Shown here: positions 1 through 5,977 of the stretch, in pieces
Layout of the letters: each line of letters starts with the position of its first letter
How positions within the stretch are numbered: the first letter of the stretch is position 1
Assembly: GCA_964626065.1 (NCBI GenBank)
Contig: CAZVDE010000047.1
Span: 1-12,967 of the forward strand
Direction of reading: 5' to 3'
Length of the DNA: 12,967 nucleotides
DNA from: UBA3910 sp964626065
GTDB taxonomy: Bacteria > Bacillota > Limnochordia > Darwinibacteriales > Darwinibacteriaceae
Notes under the pieces: model-generated
Databases searched by the model: none
The model's input: only the letters and a program-made list of their open reading frames with translations
What the model was told of the DNA's origin: nothing
Program-made: the position numbers and the translations under genes

Positions 1-17
1 AATCTGCCCGGTAATGC

Positions 18-46
18 TTGACCCGCCTCTGCCTTTGTGATAGCCT
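18..46 (+). promoter_or_regulatory. Candidate promoter upstream of the riboswitch
   Basis: TTGACC (18-23) matches the sigma-A -35 box at 5 of 6 positions. It is followed after 17 bases by TAGCCT (41-46), a poor -10 match (3 of 6). Its position about 30 bases upstream of the riboswitch core suits a promoter for that leader, but the weak -10 box keeps this tentative. Confidence 0.3.
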
Positions 47-77
47 TAGAGTGAAAAGAAATATTAACCCTAAAGAA

Positions 78-160
78 AAAGGCAAACGTCTCGAAAGGGG
101 CGGGCGCAAAGCCACAGGCCTAACGTTAGCGGGAGCTGACAATGGTGGCTGGGCTGCTCT
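78..160 (+). promoter_or_regulatory. Cyclic di-GMP-I riboswitch (GEMM motif)
   Basis: This RNA aptamer binds the second messenger cyclic di-GMP. The sequence shows the conserved GGCAAAC (81-87) and a six-pair stem (87-92 with 97-102) capped by a GAAA tetraloop (93-96). Next come GCAAAGCC (106-113), where GCC pairs with GGC at 81-83, and then GGCCTAA (117-123). A second six-pair stem (125-130 with 135-140) follows, then the 3' core ATGGTGGCTGGGCTGC (142-157), which resembles the family's ATGGTAGCCGGGTTGCC. By alignment to the Vc2 aptamer (tetraloop 32-35, A47 in GCAAAGCC), the position equivalent to G20 is G81. This fits cyclic di-GMP rather than the A20 variants that bind cGAMP. The exact 5' boundary is uncertain. 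A terminator follows 24 bases later, so control is probably by transcription termination. Confidence 0.87.
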
Positions 161-183
161 TGAACGGTGCAAGCCGAAGCGCC

Positions 184-216
184 ATGCCTTTTTCCGTATA
201 TGAAAAGGCATTTTTT
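184..216 (+). terminator. Intrinsic terminator: riboswitch expression platform
   Basis: A perfect nine-pair stem, ATGCCTTTT (184-192) with AAAAGGCAT (203-211), is followed by a run of Ts to 216. It sits just 3' of the c-di-GMP aptamer and is most simply its expression platform. A small hairpin, GGTGC (166-170) with GCGCC (179-183), lies between aptamer and terminator and could take part in the switch. Whether ligand turns transcription on or off cannot be told from the sequence. Confidence 0.85.
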
Positions 217-444
217 GTGCCTAAAATGCGGTAAGGGGACTTGGGCAACCTAAAATAGACTATTTGGCTGTGTAAATCATCGGGGATGGATAGGTATTAT
301 TATAGTTTTTAGGCATGCGGAAAAGACACTCAAGCAGATATGGCAGAGATGCGGCTATTCATGAACAAGCCCAAGTTTTCTTATATATAGAGGGTGGTTC
401 TTCGCCTTATACCCCAGGAGGCGGTGAACTGCCCTCTTCTTTTT
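217..444 (+). ncRNA. Possible short non-coding transcript downstream of the riboswitch
   Basis: The 170 bases between the riboswitch terminator (ends 216) and a second + strand terminator (389-444) hold no convincing coding region. If the first terminator is read through, the product would be a short RNA of about 230 bases after the switch. It contains a nine-base inverted repeat, TGCCTAAAA (218-226) with TTTTAGGCA (307-315), that could close a long stem, and a dyad AAATAGACTATTT (about 254-266). I do not recognise an RNA family here. The alternative is that the region is degraded spacer left after loss of the regulated gene. Confidence 0.25.
389..444 (+). terminator. Strong hairpin terminator, + strand
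   Basis: An 18-position stem (389-406 with 420-437) has a single T-T mismatch and a few G-T pairs, a 13-base loop (407-419), and the T-rich tail TCTTTTT up to 444. This is a strong intrinsic terminator for transcripts coming from the left. No + strand gene lies immediately before it, so it would end the riboswitch-derived transcript. It would also block antisense reading into the hemerythrin gene. Confidence 0.7.
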
Positions 445-449
445 ATAGT

Positions 450-479
450 AAAACCCCCTCCGCATAACCACAGAGGGGG
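450..479 (-). terminator. Intrinsic terminator of the hemerythrin gene
   Basis: Read on the - strand, CCCCCTC (479-473) pairs with GAGGGGG (460-454) and is followed by TTTT (453-450). It lies 22 bases beyond the hemerythrin stop codon. It is separate from the + strand terminator at 389-444, so two opposed terminators face each other here. Confidence 0.7.
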
Positions 480-501
480 GATTTGGGCGCCCGCTGCCCC
501 G

Positions 502-909
502 TTATTTTTGAGTTTCCGTTTCCCGCACATAGTCCGCAATTTTCCGGTCCATTCTCGAGATGTGCCCGATCAGCCAGTCGATTACGATTTTATTGGCGTT
601 GATGATCACCGTTACGCTTCCGCCCGAGTCGTCGTAGTTCTTGCTTAGCTCCGCCAAGCGCTGAATGAAGCCCTCATGGGCCTTTTTTTGTGCCTCATAG
701 CCCGGGTAGCCGATACTGAGCATGTATTGTTCTTCCTGGGCAAAATGCTTTTTCGTATACTGATCCAAAAATTCAAGCAGTTCGCCGATTACTTCTTTAG
801 CCCGCCGCTGTTTGCCGGCCTCAAAGAGCTGTTCGGCCCGCTCAAACCAGGTCTTATGCTGCTCGTCAAGGAGTGGGATCCCAATTTCCAAATCAGAAGA
901 CCAACGCAT
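502..909 (-). CDS. Bacteriohemerythrin-like protein with one iron ligand replaced
   Basis: 135 residues, the usual size of single-domain bacteriohemerythrins, which bind O2 or sense oxygen at a di-iron site in a four-helix bundle. It is probably cytoplasmic, as no signal peptide is seen. Ligand positions can be traced: H18 (DEQH), H55 and E59 (HFAQEE), H78, H116 and D121 (HISRMD). The first His of the usual HxxxH pair is Q74 (motif QKKAH, codon CAA), so one His ligand is missing. This could change the iron site or O2 affinity. ATG at 909 is chosen because GGGGG lies six bases upstream, and the longer in-frame extension to 1035 looks non-coding. The gene is monocistronic: an opposing riboswitch region lies on its 3' side, and a divergent glycosidase gene lies on its 5' side. 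Family assignment is firm; function is inferred. Confidence 0.93.
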   Translation of the reverse strand: MRWSSDLEIGIPLLDEQHKTWFERAEQLFEAGKQRRAKEVIGELLEFLDQYTKKHFAQEEQYMLSIGYPGYEAQKKAHEGFIQRLAELSKNYDDSGGSVTVIINANKIVIDWLIGHISRMDRKIADYVRETETQK

Positions 910-930
910 ACAATTCCCCCTATCAAATAA

Positions 931-958
931 TTTATATGTTAGATCCAGTCTACAGCAA
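931..958 (-). promoter_or_regulatory. Candidate promoter of the hemerythrin gene
   Basis: On the - strand TTGCTG (958-953) is followed after 16 bases by TATAAA (936-931), 21 bases before the ATG. The -10 box is good and the -35 box is only a half match. No better candidate is seen between the gene and 1057. Confidence 0.35.
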
Positions 959-1076
959 GTTCCAACAAATGGCAAGAGCAGGCGCGGATTGCCCGGCCGG
1001 CTGTTAAAAGCAGGAATCGGGGTCGGCCTTGGCAAATAATAGGTGAAACTGAAGTATTGAGCGCAAGTGGGTTCAA

Positions 1077-1202
1077 TCAGCCCAACTTAGAATGTTTTTT
1101 CACCGCTTCATGCACGGCCCAAACACAAGAAAGGCCGGTGTATTCGCCAATATTGCAGCAAAGGGCCGTTTTGCCGTCAAACACGGCTAGGCCCGGGCGG
1201 AG
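1077..1202 (-). pseudogene. Possible C-terminal remnant of an unidentified protein
   Basis: The - strand frame from 1202 to the TGA at 1079-1077 reads as 41 protein-like residues, including RPGLAVFDGKTALCCNIGEY (from residue 2) and VWAVHEAVKKH near the end. It has cysteine, aromatic and charged patterns typical of real protein. The opposite + strand frame over the same bases looks random. There is no ATG or ribosome binding site at a suitable place, and the open frame runs on into the divergent glycosidase gene without protein character. It may be the tail of a lost gene. I do not recognise the family, and chance is a real alternative. Confidence 0.25.
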
Positions 1203-1242
1203 CGTTCGGCTAGCGGCGAAAACAGACGAAAGGGTAAGAACA

Positions 1243-3126
1243 ATGGCCAACAAGATTCTTACAGTACCGGAAGTAATCGAAGAGCAGGCCCGGTATTACT
1301 GCACGGGCAATGAATGGGTTGCCCTACCGGAAATTACGGAGGACGGCGCTATTCACAGCTTTAATATTCTCAGCGAAAGGCACAAGGGAATGCTTGAGGT
1401 AAGGGGTGGGGAAAAACCTTTACTGCGCCCAATCGTTCAAATTGATGGCGCCGAAGCACCTTTAAAACGGGCGGTTTGGAGCCATGCGGCCGATTGGCTG
1501 CCCCGCTTTGATTTGGCGTGGCAGGGGGTAAAGATACGGGGTACCATCTTTTGCCCCGGGCAGCATCGGGGTTTTGTCTACCTTCTGGAATTGAAAAACA
1601 ATTCCGGGGAGCAGCGCCACTGCAGCTTGGCGTGGGTGGGCAGTTGGTTGGAGACCTGCTTTACCGTTTACCGCAGCAGGCGCTCAGCGGGCCTCAACGT
1701 GGGTTGGTACAACAGATGGACAAGGACCTTAACTTTCGAACACCGGGCGGGCCTGCCCGCTCTGGGTTGGGCAGTGGGCCTTTCCACCCCCCTTGCCGAA
1801 GCGGAGTGGCACATTGCCGATGCCGCATCAGAGGATGAGGTATCCAACCACTGTGGTGATCCGCTGCATTTTTATTTGGCGAAAGGGATTTATCTCAGGC
1901 CGGGCGAACGCAGCAGCCTGGCCCTTTACACGGCGGTGAATAACGAGGCTGACGGCGCGGGTACCTGTGTTATAGACCTACAGCGCCACGGCTGTGAAAG
2001 ACTGCTCGGCCAAGAGCTGGACCGGCTTTGCGGGCAGAGGTTGATCAAAGACGAGCGGTGGGGTAGGCTCGGCCGGTTGTGCAACCGCAATGCTTTTTTT
2101 AATTATTTCTTTGCCAGGGGGCGCTGTCTTGATACGGAGCGCACAGTGCTGATGACAACGCGCAGCCCCCGTTATTACGTGAGTGCCGCTTTTTGGGCCA
2201 GAGATGCCTATTTGTGGAGTTTTCCCGCCTTGCTGCGCCTGGATAGGGAGGCGGCCGAGGAGGCGCTTTTGCTCGGCAGTTCCACCTACAGGCGGCGCTT
2301 AGCGGAACACAGCCTGTACATGGACGGTACCGAGCTTTATCCCGGTTTCGAGTTGGACGAACACTGCGCTTGGCTGATTGCGCTGGGCCAATATTTGGCC
2401 GGAACTAAAGACTGGGCCCTAGTCGCAAAAATGGGCCAAGCACCCTTTACAACGTTTTTGGCCGGGCTCGAGCCCCGGAAGGGTCCAAACGGCCTGTACG
2501 ACACGTTTCTTTCACCCACGGATGATCCGGTGGATTGCCCCTATTTGACGTACAACAACGTCCTGGTATGGCGCAGTTTTCTGATTCTGGCGGAAATTTT
2601 CGAACGGTCCGGTTGCGCCACGCGGGGAAACCTCATGCTTCAACGGGCGGAACGCTTGGCGGTCAAGATAAGGAAGAACTGTATTGTGGATGGCCCGCAC
2701 GGGCAGATGTACGCCTGGGCGGTTGACGGGCGGGGCAGGCATGAACTTTTGGATCAACCCCCCGGCAGCCTGCAGCTTTTGCAGTATTACGGCTTTTGCG
2801 CCTCAAACGATCCGGTTTACAAAAACACGGTGGCCTGGATTCACTCCACAGCAAATCCCCACTATGTAGCCCACGGCAAATTTTCCGGGCCCGGCTGCGA
2901 GCATGCCCCCTATCCCTGGGTTTTAAGCCTTTGTTATGAACTTTTGAACGGGGACAGGCAGGCGGCCTTAGAACTTTTGGCACAGGCAGACTTAGACAAC
3001 GGCCTTGCTTGCGAAACGGTGGATGCCGCCACAGGCCGGGTGAAAACGGGGGCGGCTTTCGCCACCTGTGCCGGGTTTTTAGCGCACAGCCTGGCACTCG
3101 CTTTACAGGGAAATACTTGGGTTTAG
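1243..3126 (+). CDS. Six-hairpin glycosidase-like protein (glycogen-debranching/GH125-like fold)
   Basis: 627 residues from ATG 1243, chosen because AAAGGG lies about eight bases upstream and the protein-like sequence begins there. An in-frame ATG at 1057 would add 62 residues without protein character. The layout suggests an N-terminal beta-sandwich (about 1-290) followed by an (alpha/alpha)6 barrel (about 295-627), as in amylo-alpha-1,6-glucosidases and related exo-glycosidases. Barrel landmarks are WARDAYLW (D321), GFELDEHCAW (D372, E373), TYNNVLVW, and GLACETVD with E591 followed by TGAAFATCAG. D372 or E373 as acid and E591 as base are plausible, but this is inference. There is no signal peptide, so it is probably cytoplasmic, acting on imported or stored oligosaccharide. 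No sugar transporter or other carbohydrate gene is nearby, so the substrate is unknown. No clear terminator follows. Confidence 0.72.
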   Translation: MANKILTVPEVIEEQARYYCTGNEWVALPEITEDGAIHSFNILSERHKGMLEVRGGEKPLLRPIVQIDGAEAPLKRAVWSHAADWLPRFDLAWQGVKIRGTIFCPGQHRGFVYLLELKNNSGEQRHCSLAWVGSWLETCFTVYRSRRSAGLNVGWYNRWTRTLTFEHRAGLPALGWAVGLSTPLAEAEWHIADAASEDEVSNHCGDPLHFYLAKGIYLRPGERSSLALYTAVNNEADGAGTCVIDLQRHGCERLLGQELDRLCGQRLIKDERWGRLGRLCNRNAFFNYFFARGRCLDTERTVLMTTRSPRYYVSAAFWARDAYLWSFPALLRLDREAAEEALLLGSSTYRRRLAEHSLYMDGTELYPGFELDEHCAWLIALGQYLAGTKDWALVAKMGQAPFTTFLAGLEPRKGPNGLYDTFLSPTDDPVDCPYLTYNNVLVWRSFLILAEIFERSGCATRGNLMLQRAERLAVKIRKNCIVDGPHGQMYAWAVDGRGRHELLDQPPGSLQLLQYYGFCASNDPVYKNTVAWIHSTANPHYVAHGKFSGPGCEHAPYPWVLSLCYELLNGDRQAALELLAQADLDNGLACETVDAATGRVKTGAAFATCAGFLAHSLALALQGNTWV

Positions 3127-3206
3127 ACCATGTAATTGAGATTTTTTAAAGTCCTTTCTTTAGAAGGAATTCGATTGTCTTTAACGAAGTATAAACGCGA
3201 ACAAAA

Positions 3207-3260
3207 TCCAAAACAAAGGTAAAGGGGGATTGGGTTTTGGACCGATGGTAACTCGGATCC
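3207..3260 (+). other. Two overlapping hairpins upstream of the transporter operon
   Basis: TCCAAAAC (3207-3214) can pair with GTTTTGGA (3234-3241). GGACCGA (3239-3245) can pair with TCGGATCC (3253-3260) with one bulged A. The two stems share bases 3239-3241, so they compete. The second is followed only by TTTT and then GGCA, a poor terminator. If transcription starts near the TATAAA at 3190-3195 this would be a structured leader; if it starts from the promoter at 3263-3291 the hairpins are not transcribed. It does not match the purine, preQ1 or other riboswitches I know. Confidence 0.25.
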
Positions 3261-3262
3261 TT

Positions 3263-3298
3263 TTGGCATACCCATTTTGCAAGGTTATTTTAAAATAA
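3263..3298 (+). promoter_or_regulatory. Promoter of the nucleoside transporter operon with palindromic operator candidate
   Basis: TTGGCA (3263-3268, 5 of 6 to consensus) is followed after exactly 17 bases by TATTTT (3286-3291, 4 of 6). The -10 box lies inside a perfect 14-base palindrome, TTATTTTAAAATAA (3285-3298). A regulator bound there would block RNA polymerase. The predicted start, near 3298, leaves a short leader with the GGGGGAT ribosome binding site (3305-3311). The rest of the 190-base gap shows only weaker promoter-like matches, such as TTGAGA at 3136-3141. Confidence 0.5.
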
Positions 3299-3316
3299 AT
3301 TAAGGGGGATGGTTTA

Positions 3317-4336
3317 GTGAAATTGTTGAGAAATTCGAAAGTGTTCTTGTTGGTGTTGGGCTTGTTCCTTGCTTTTTCCGCCATCGGCTTTGCTAAGGCT
3401 CCGAAAGTGGCCATTGTTTTGGACTTGGGCGGCTTAGGCGACCAGTCGTTTAACGATGCGGCCTACGCCGGCTTGGTCAAGCTGCGGGAAGAGCTGGGTG
3501 CGGAGATAAGGTATGTAGAATCCCGGACGATTTCCGACTACGAGCCTAACCTTTCGATGCTCGCTCGTGAAGGCTATGATGTGATCTGGGCCATCGGCTT
3601 TCTGTTAGAAGATGCGGTGCGGAAGATTTCGGTACAGTATCCGGACACAAAGTTCGGCATCATTGACGCCGGCTTTACACCGGAAGAACACGAAACGGTA
3701 CTGCCTAACGTACTTGGTGTTTTGTTTAAGGAACATGAGGGCTCCTTCTTGGTAGGGGCTTTAGCGGCGGCAACGACCGAAACGAAGACGGTGGGCTTTG
3801 TGGGCGGCATGCAAAACCCGGTGATCGAAAGATTCGAAGCCGGTTTTAAAGCCGGTGTTTGGTCCGTTGACTCCGACATTAAGATTCTGACCAACTATAC
3901 CGGTGCATTTGATGACCCGGGTAAAGGCAAAACGGCAACGGACTCCATGATTCGCCAAAAGGCGGACGTAATCTTCCATGCAGCGGGCGGAACCGGCTTG
4001 GGCATGATCGAGGCCGCTGAAGAGCAGGGCGTGTGGGCCATCGGTGTTGACTCTGACCAGCATCATGTGGCACCGACCGCCGTTTTAAACTCAATGATTA
4101 AACGCGTCGATGTTGCTGTCTTTGACGGAACAATCATGATGCTCGAACCCGATTTCAAAGCCGAAACGATCTCACTTGGGCTGCAGCAAAACGGTGTTGG
4201 CTTAGCACCGGAAGAATCTAATAATGCTACCGCAGAGGCCACGGCCGTTGCGTTAGAGTGGGCAGATAAAATCGGCTCAGGTGAATATGTGGTGCCTCAG
4301 TTCCCGAAAGAGGTATACGAGATCTTTGGTAAATAA
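3317..4336 (+). CDS. nupN: BMP-family nucleoside-binding protein of an ABC transporter
   Basis: 339 residues, a normal length for the basic membrane protein (BMP/PnrA) family. Members capture purine nucleosides outside the membrane and deliver them to the permease pair. Start is GTG 3317, with AGGGGGATGG just upstream. Residues 1-26 form a Sec signal peptide (K2, R5, K8, then a hydrophobic core), with likely cleavage after GFA26 or AKA28. There is no lipobox cysteine, whereas monoderm Firmicute relatives are usually lipoproteins. The mature start, VAIVLDLGGLGDQSFND (31-47), is typical of the family, as are a YDVIWAIGF strand and a GVDSDQ segment. First gene of a four-gene transporter operon. 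The symbol follows the Bacillus subtilis guanosine transporter order; the exact substrate is not shown by the sequence. Confidence 0.92.
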   Translation: MKLLRNSKVFLLVLGLFLAFSAIGFAKAPKVAIVLDLGGLGDQSFNDAAYAGLVKLREELGAEIRYVESRTISDYEPNLSMLAREGYDVIWAIGFLLEDAVRKISVQYPDTKFGIIDAGFTPEEHETVLPNVLGVLFKEHEGSFLVGALAAATTETKTVGFVGGMQNPVIERFEAGFKAGVWSVDSDIKILTNYTGAFDDPGKGKTATDSMIRQKADVIFHAAGGTGLGMIEAAEEQGVWAIGVDSDQHHVAPTAVLNSMIKRVDVAVFDGTIMMLEPDFKAETISLGLQQNGVGLAPEESNNATAEATAVALEWADKIGSGEYVVPQFPKEVYEIFGK

Positions 4337-4365
4337 TAGTTACTGCAGAGCAGAATAAGATATTT

Positions 4366-4393
4366 GGGCGCCGGGATATTCTTCCCGGCGTCT
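4366..4393 (+). promoter_or_regulatory. Intercistronic hairpin between binding protein and ATPase genes
   Basis: CGCCGGGA (4369-4376) and TCCCGGCG (4383-4390) form a perfect eight-pair GC-rich stem with a six-base loop, extended to 11 pairs with G-T pairs. No T-run follows (TCTAACAC), so full termination is unlikely. Such hairpins commonly stabilise the 3' end of the upstream message, or attenuate, so that more binding protein than transporter is made. Confidence 0.55.
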
Positions 4394-4414
4394 AACACAA
4401 TAGGGGGGATTTAG

Positions 4415-5977
4415 ATGGTATCACCCCAAGACAGCGCGGTATTAGAGATGCGGGGTATTACGAAAAGATTTCCCGGTGTAGTTGCCAACTCCGAGGTGGA
4501 CTTCACTTTAAAAGAGGGCGAAATTCATGCCTTACTAGGTGAAAACGGGGCCGGCAAAAGTACACTGATGAAAATACTGTACGGTATGTACCAGGCTGAT
4601 GAAGGGACGATTAGAGTCCAAGGGCGGCTGCAGGAAATCGCGGAGCCAAACGACGCCCTGCGCTTAGGGATAGGCATGGTCCACCAGCATTTTATGCTCA
4701 TCCCTCAATTTTCTGTGGTGGAAAACCTAATCCTGGGCACCGAACCTAAGCGCGGCGGGCTGTTTATGGATATGGCCACCGCCATCAAGCAGGTGCGGGA
4801 AGTGTCTGAAGAGTATGGTCTGGCGGTTGATCCGACCGCCCGAGTGATGAGTATTTCCGTTGGCATGCAGCAGCGGGTAGAGATTTTAAAGGCTTTGATG
4901 CGCGGTGCTGATATTTTAATTTTGGATGAGCCCACTGCGGTGCTGACACCGCAAGAAGTCCTGGAATTGTTTGAAATTATGCGCAATCTCAAAAAGATGG
5001 GCAAATCGATTATTTTCATCAGTCACAAGCTGAAGGAAGTAATGGCCATCTCCGATCAGGTTACCGTTATTCGGCGCGGGCAGATCATCGGTTCAGTACC
5101 CACCGCTGCTACAAACGTCAACGAGTTGGCCCGTATGATGGTGGGCCGCGATGTGGAGCTTACCGTTAGTAAAGACCCTGCGAAACCGGGGCGGGAGATG
5201 TTCGTTATCGAGGATCTTCATGTCCACGATGATCGCCATTTACCGGCTGTAGCGGGTGTGTCCTTAACGGTGCGGGCGGGCGAAATCATGGGTATTGCGG
5301 GGGTGGATGGCAACGGCCAAAACGAATTAGCTGAAGCGATCACCGGAATGCGCCGAGCGGCGAAGGGCAGGATTGTGTTGAATGAACATGAGATCACCAA
5401 TCTTTCTTCGCGCAAGGTTTTCGAATCTCGGGTAGTTCATATCCCGGCGGACAGGCATCGGCACGGCCTCATTTTAGATTTTAGCGTAGCGGAAAACATG
5501 GTGCTGCGCACCTACTATGCCCCGCCTTTCAGCAAGAATTCCGTATTAGATTGGGATATGATCAAACAAGAGGCGCGCAGCCTGATCAAGGAATATGATG
5601 TGCGAACGCCGGGCGAGGATATCCCCGCCAGTTCCTTATCGGGTGGCAATCAACAAAAGGTGATCGTGGCTCGAGAACTGGCGCAAGAGCCCGAACTAAT
5701 TGTTGCGGCTCAGCCCACAAGGGGTTTGGATGTGGGGGCCATCGAGTTTGTCCACCGACGTTTAATCGAGGCCAGGGATGATCAGAAGGCTGTACTGCTT
5801 TTCTCGTTAGAATTAGATGAGATTATGGCCCTGGCGGATAGGATTGCCGTTATGTACGAAGGAAAGATTGTTGGTGTTGTGGACCGCGATGAAGCAACTG
5901 AAGAAATGCTCGGCCTGATGATGGCAGGCATAGAGAATAGCAAAGCGGCGGTGGCGGCTGAAGGGGGAGGACAATGA
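4415..5977 (+). CDS. nupO: Double-domain ATPase of the nucleoside ABC transporter
   Basis: 520 residues containing two fused nucleotide-binding domains, as in the YufO/NupO and RbsA type; it powers nucleoside import at the inner face of the membrane. Domain 1 has Walker A GENGAGKST (42-50), a family-typical altered signature SVGMQQR (148-154) and Walker B ending in D171-E172 (LDEPTA). Domain 2 has a degenerate Walker A, GVDGNGQNE (296-304), lacking the Lys, then signature SGGNQQK (409-415) and AAQPTRGLD, where A432-Q433 replace Asp-Glu. So one of the two ATP sites is probably non-hydrolytic, as is usual in this subfamily. ATG 4415 follows AGGGGGGAT. It lies 78 bases after the binding protein gene and overlaps the next gene by four bases (ATGA). 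Confidence 0.95.
   Translation: MVSPQDSAVLEMRGITKRFPGVVANSEVDFTLKEGEIHALLGENGAGKSTLMKILYGMYQADEGTIRVQGRLQEIAEPNDALRLGIGMVHQHFMLIPQFSVVENLILGTEPKRGGLFMDMATAIKQVREVSEEYGLAVDPTARVMSISVGMQQRVEILKALMRGADILILDEPTAVLTPQEVLELFEIMRNLKKMGKSIIFISHKLKEVMAISDQVTVIRRGQIIGSVPTAATNVNELARMMVGRDVELTVSKDPAKPGREMFVIEDLHVHDDRHLPAVAGVSLTVRAGEIMGIAGVDGNGQNELAEAITGMRRAAKGRIVLNEHEITNLSSRKVFESRVVHIPADRHRHGLILDFSVAENMVLRTYYAPPFSKNSVLDWDMIKQEARSLIKEYDVRTPGEDIPASSLSGGNQQKVIVARELAQEPELIVAAQPTRGLDVGAIEFVHRRLIEARDDQKAVLLFSLELDEIMALADRIAVMYEGKIVGVVDRDEATEEMLGLMMAGIENSKAAVAAEGGGQ

Noticed and set aside
81..83. cGAMP-type variant of the GEMM aptamer
   Set aside because: The A next to GGCAAAC at first suggested the A20 variant, but numbering from the tetraloop (32-35) and A47 places G81 at position 20, the c-di-GMP form.
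18..203. 61-residue open frame across the riboswitch
   Set aside because: It runs through the conserved aptamer and into the terminator, so it is a by-product of RNA sequence.
315..467. 50-residue open frame on the + strand after the riboswitch
   Set aside because: It has no ribosome binding site, reads through the 389-437 hairpin terminator and has no recognisable protein features.
910..1035. N-terminal extension of the hemerythrin to 1035
   Set aside because: The family starts at about MRWSSDLEIGI, a GGGGG binding site precedes ATG 909, and the extension overlaps the likely promoter.
1057..1242. In-frame upstream ATG that would extend the glycosidase by 62 residues
   Set aside because: The extra residues have no protein character and no binding site precedes 1057; ATG 1243 has one.
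2663..3097. Long - strand open frames inside the glycosidase gene and similar frames inside the transporter genes
   Set aside because: They lie opposite strongly conserved genes, have no binding sites and show no protein-like composition.
3127..3316. Purine or preQ1 riboswitch before the nucleoside importer
   Set aside because: Neither the purine riboswitch core nor the preQ1 pseudoknot pattern can be found; only unassigned hairpins are present.
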